Source: Chitinophagaceae bacterium
GTDB lineage: Bacteria > Bacteroidota > Bacteroidia > Chitinophagales > Chitinophagaceae
Reading direction: 5' to 3'
Assembly (NCBI GenBank): GCA_019638625.1
Contig: JAHBTK010000006.1
Coordinates: forward strand, 62,001-126,000
Length of the DNA stretch: 64,000 nt
The position numbers and the translations under genes were made by a program. Shown piece after piece: positions 61,745 through 64,000 of the stretch; within the stretch, counting starts at the first letter, position 1; every line of letters starts with the position of its first letter. The notes below the pieces were generated by a model. That model made no database searches, had not been told where the DNA came from, and saw only the letters and a program-made list of their open reading frames with translations.

Positions 61745-62538
61745 AGTTGAAGTTTTATGCAACGGTTCTGGCGCTTCTGGCAAGCACACAGCTATCGGCT
61801 GATAGTGATCTTTGTGGGGGTATAAGAAACTCAAGCTTCACCAATGGTGAAAGAATCACGCTGAAAGTATATTATAGCGTAATAGGACTTTATATGGACG
61901 CCGGAACCGCTACTTTTTCCACAACCCTCGACAGCTATAACGGCAAACCGGTTTATCACTCTGTAGGAGAAGGCTGGTCCAATTCCTCCTACGACTGGAT
62001 ATTCAAGGTGAGAGACCGGTACGAAAGTTATTATGATACGGCTTCGTTTAAGCCATACCGTTTCATCAGGAATATTGAAGAGGGAAACTACAAGAAACAT
62101 GAAAATGCCACATTCGACCATGAAACCAAAACGATCGTGACCAAAAACGGGGTTTTTCAATCGAAAGAATGTGTGCAGGACGTGATCAGCGCCGTTTATT
62201 ATGCCCGGAATATCGACTTTGACAAATACAAACCCAACGACAAGATCTACCTGACGCTCTTCCTGGATGATGAACTGCACCCGATGTATGTTCGTTATAT
62301 GGGAAGAGAAACCATCAAAACCCGCTACGGAAAGTTCAAAGCCATCAAATTCAAACCGCTTCTTATAAAAGGCACCATGTTTGAGGGCGGTGAAAAAATG
62401 ACCGTATGGGTAAGCGATGACGGGAACCGCCTTCCGCTGCGCATAGAAAGTGAAATTGTAGTAGGCAGTGTGAAGGTGGATATGATGGGCTACCGGAATC
62501 TCCGTTACCCCCTGACTTCTATGCTCAAATTCAGGTAG
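61741..62538 (+). CDS. DUF3108 domain exported protein
   Basis: A 265-residue protein with signal peptide (KLKFYATVLALLASTQLSA). It shows the DUF3108 pattern: ITLKVYYSVIGLYMDAGTAT, DSYNGKPVYHSVGEGWS, VRDRYESYYDTASFKPYRF, and a C-terminal IESEIVVGSVKVDMMGYRNLR. Function unknown; the ATGA overlap with the upstream gene indicates coupled translation and perhaps shared envelope function. Confidence 0.82.
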   Translation: MKLKFYATVLALLASTQLSADSDLCGGIRNSSFTNGERITLKVYYSVIGLYMDAGTATFSTTLDSYNGKPVYHSVGEGWSNSSYDWIFKVRDRYESYYDTASFKPYRFIRNIEEGNYKKHENATFDHETKTIVTKNGVFQSKECVQDVISAVYYARNIDFDKYKPNDKIYLTLFLDDELHPMYVRYMGRETIKTRYGKFKAIKFKPLLIKGTMFEGGEKMTVWVSDDGNRLPLRIESEIVVGSVKVDMMGYRNLRYPLTSMLKFR

Positions 62539-62673
62539 GAGTCTTTGCAATATCTTCAAACTTCTGTCCTTAATCACCCCGGATTCATCACAGTATAACC
62601 CGGTTTCGTCACATTTCAGCAGTCCGGGGAGTGTAAATTCGTATCCTTGCAGAAAACAGCAGTCACCGGTGAC

Positions 62674-64000
62674 ATGGAATACTCAACGGAAGCCACGCAA
62701 CGCACACCCCTAAGAATCTATTGGAGACAGTACGAAATTGCCTTTGTAACCTTCGCGGGGTTTTTCCTCCTGCTTCGTTTCATTTTCGAGCGGGTGCCGG
62801 ATGCGCAACACCTGTTGAGTGAAAATGGTTATGAAGATGCCGGGTGGAGTTTGATCTTCGGCCACTTTTTCGAGCATTATTTCCTGCCCGAAATGGGACC
62901 GTTTATTGTGGCTTACATGCTGTATCTGTTTGTTAACCTCTACATCATCCCGATACTGTTTTTGCGCAAACGGTACACCTATCTGGCTATACTGATCAGC
63001 ACCGGCATCTGGTTGCTGATGCTGCTCATCTTTGCTTTAACCTACTACAAAAGCGATTTCTACCGGATGCTCAGGTATTCGGCCAATATTCGCTATCTGC
63101 GAACAGGCTTATATACCGCCACGTTCATTTTTGCCGGCTACGTTGTCTATGCCTATTTCCGCGAGATAACGATCCGGGAAATCGGGAAAAAGAAAAACCA
63201 ACCGCTCCCTACAGTACTTTGTAACAACATTACGGCGGCCGGGTTTCTGTATCTCGGGGCAGCCGTTCTTTCTTATGCTTTCGGTTTCCTTCAGAATAAA
63301 GCATTTGCCGTTTTTTTCTTTTTCTTTCTGCTACCGGCAATCCTTACCTGTTTTATCAATGTTTACCGGCTGTTTCCACAAAGGCAAAAAAAAGGTAAAG
63401 CGTTCAAAAAAAACGGATGGTGGCTGATCATTGCCCCCACGATATTTTCAATCCTGTTTGGAACAGTGGCGGTCGGCGATACGGACCCGGAGGTAGTGCC
63501 GGCATTATGGTTGTTCCTGCTGCTGGTAGCTACTCCCGTTTCATGGTTTATATACATGCAGCAAAGAGAAAAACTGAACGTACTGTTGAACCTGCAACTG
63601 AACCTGGACAATACAGCCGCGAACCTGCAGTTCCTCCGTTCGCAGATAAATCCGCATTTCTTGTTCAATGCGCTCAATACTATTTACGGAACCGCCCTGC
63701 AGGAAAACGCAGAAAGAACAGCCGAAGCTGTTCAAAAACTCGGGGACATGATGCGCTTTATGCTGGAAGATAACCAGCAGGAGCGGATACCGCTAGATAA
63801 GGAGATCACTTATTTAACAAATTATATCAATCTCCAGAAATTACGGACACAGGTGTCGCCGGATATCGAGATCAGCTTCTCAAATAAAGCACAGGCCTGC
63901 AATTACCATATTGCACCCATGCTGCTGATACCTTTTGTAGAGAATGCCTTTAAGCATGGCATCAGTCTGAAGGAGATATCCTGGATAAGGATTAACATTT
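62674..64000 (+). CDS. LytS/YehU-type sensor histidine kinase (partial, 3' end beyond window)
   Basis: An open frame from ATG 62674 runs to the right edge (442 residues so far). About six membrane segments fill residues 20-300. The HisKA_7TM-like/His_kinase domain shows SQINPHFLFNALNTIY (phospho-acceptor His328), LGDMMRFMLEDNQQERIPL, and the N-box MLLIPFVENAFKHGI near the edge. These kinases usually pair with a LytTR response regulator encoded next, here outside the window. The gene is 135 bp after the DUF3108 gene. Confidence 0.9.
   Translation, partial: MEYSTEATQRTPLRIYWRQYEIAFVTFAGFFLLLRFIFERVPDAQHLLSENGYEDAGWSLIFGHFFEHYFLPEMGPFIVAYMLYLFVNLYIIPILFLRKRYTYLAILISTGIWLLMLLIFALTYYKSDFYRMLRYSANIRYLRTGLYTATFIFAGYVVYAYFREITIREIGKKKNQPLPTVLCNNITAAGFLYLGAAVLSYAFGFLQNKAFAVFFFFFLLPAILTCFINVYRLFPQRQKKGKAFKKNGWWLIIAPTIFSILFGTVAVGDTDPEVVPALWLFLLLVATPVSWFIYMQQREKLNVLLNLQLNLDNTAANLQFLRSQINPHFLFNALNTIYGTALQENAERTAEAVQKLGDMMRFMLEDNQQERIPLDKEITYLTNYINLQKLRTQVSPDIEISFSNKAQACNYHIAPMLLIPFVENAFKHGISLKEISWIRINI

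Noticed and set aside
1..64000. CRISPR arrays, tRNA or rRNA genes
   Set aside because: No regularly spaced direct repeats and no cloverleaf-like or rRNA-like stretches were recognised by reading both strands; a tRNAscan/Infernal run would settle this.

Overview
The window looks like the chromosome of a member of Bacteroidota, most likely Chitinophagaceae (inference). The evidence is a SusC/SusD pair heading a polysaccharide utilisation locus, a protein with a C-terminal type IX secretion (T9SS) sorting domain, Bacteroidota-type promoter elements (TTG then TAnnTTTG before rpmI-rplT), a crt carotenoid operon, DUF3857 transglutaminase-like proteins, and a LytS-type histidine kinase. No rRNA, tRNA or CRISPR array was recognised.

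Layout. 0-4 kb: end of an unknown gene, a shared terminator, a DedA membrane protein and the operon crtI-crtB-crtZ. 4.0-4.6 kb: a decayed ECF sigma factor gene. 4.7-24.4 kb: one long minus-strand locus reading SusC, SusD, an unclassified glycosidase-like protein, GH2, GH127, a mutarotase-like protein, SDR, metallo-beta-lactamase-fold lactonase-like protein, an 803-residue E1alpha-E1beta-lipoyl fusion, a second SDR, a RhaT-family transporter, then an AraC regulator. Read together, it imports and cuts a glycan outside the cytoplasm, and may oxidise the released sugar inside. 25-31 kb: branched-chain amino acid operon leuC-leuD-(citramalate/isopropylmalate synthase)-leuB, interrupted by a toxin-antitoxin pair, a GxxExxY gene and two palindromic repeats. 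31.4-33.7 kb: arginine decarboxylase and rpmI-rplT. 33.9-42.7 kb (plus strand): two DUF3857 paralogues (the second lacking the catalytic triad), a lipoprotein, an FG-GAP protein, a T9SS cargo protein, a HEAT-repeat protein and a small membrane protein.

42.7-45.8 kb is a small accessory island: three AT-rich orphan genes, one a SUKH (SMI1/KNR4) immunity-like protein and one a TPR protein. Each is followed downstream by a copy of the same repeat, and the island is bracketed by a longer dispersed repeat family. 45.8-51.6 kb: a complete tripartite RND efflux operon (TolC, adaptor, pump). 51.9-54.9 kb: NlpC/P60 lipoprotein, PLP-dependent decarboxylase, SGNH hydrolase. 54.9-58.8 kb: a GH43 enzyme and an AT-rich orphan gene lie between two copies of one REP/RAYT element. 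One copy is intact with its transposase and the other is an internally deleted derivative. 59-64 kb: a DUF5009/HGSNAT-like membrane protein, ruvC, a UPF0104 membrane protein, a DUF3108 protein and the start of a LytS-type histidine kinase that runs off the window.

The items most worth following are the oxidative sugar module with the triple-domain ketoacid dehydrogenase fusion, the repeat-punctuated orphan immunity-like array, and the REP/RAYT pair bracketing a GH43 gene.
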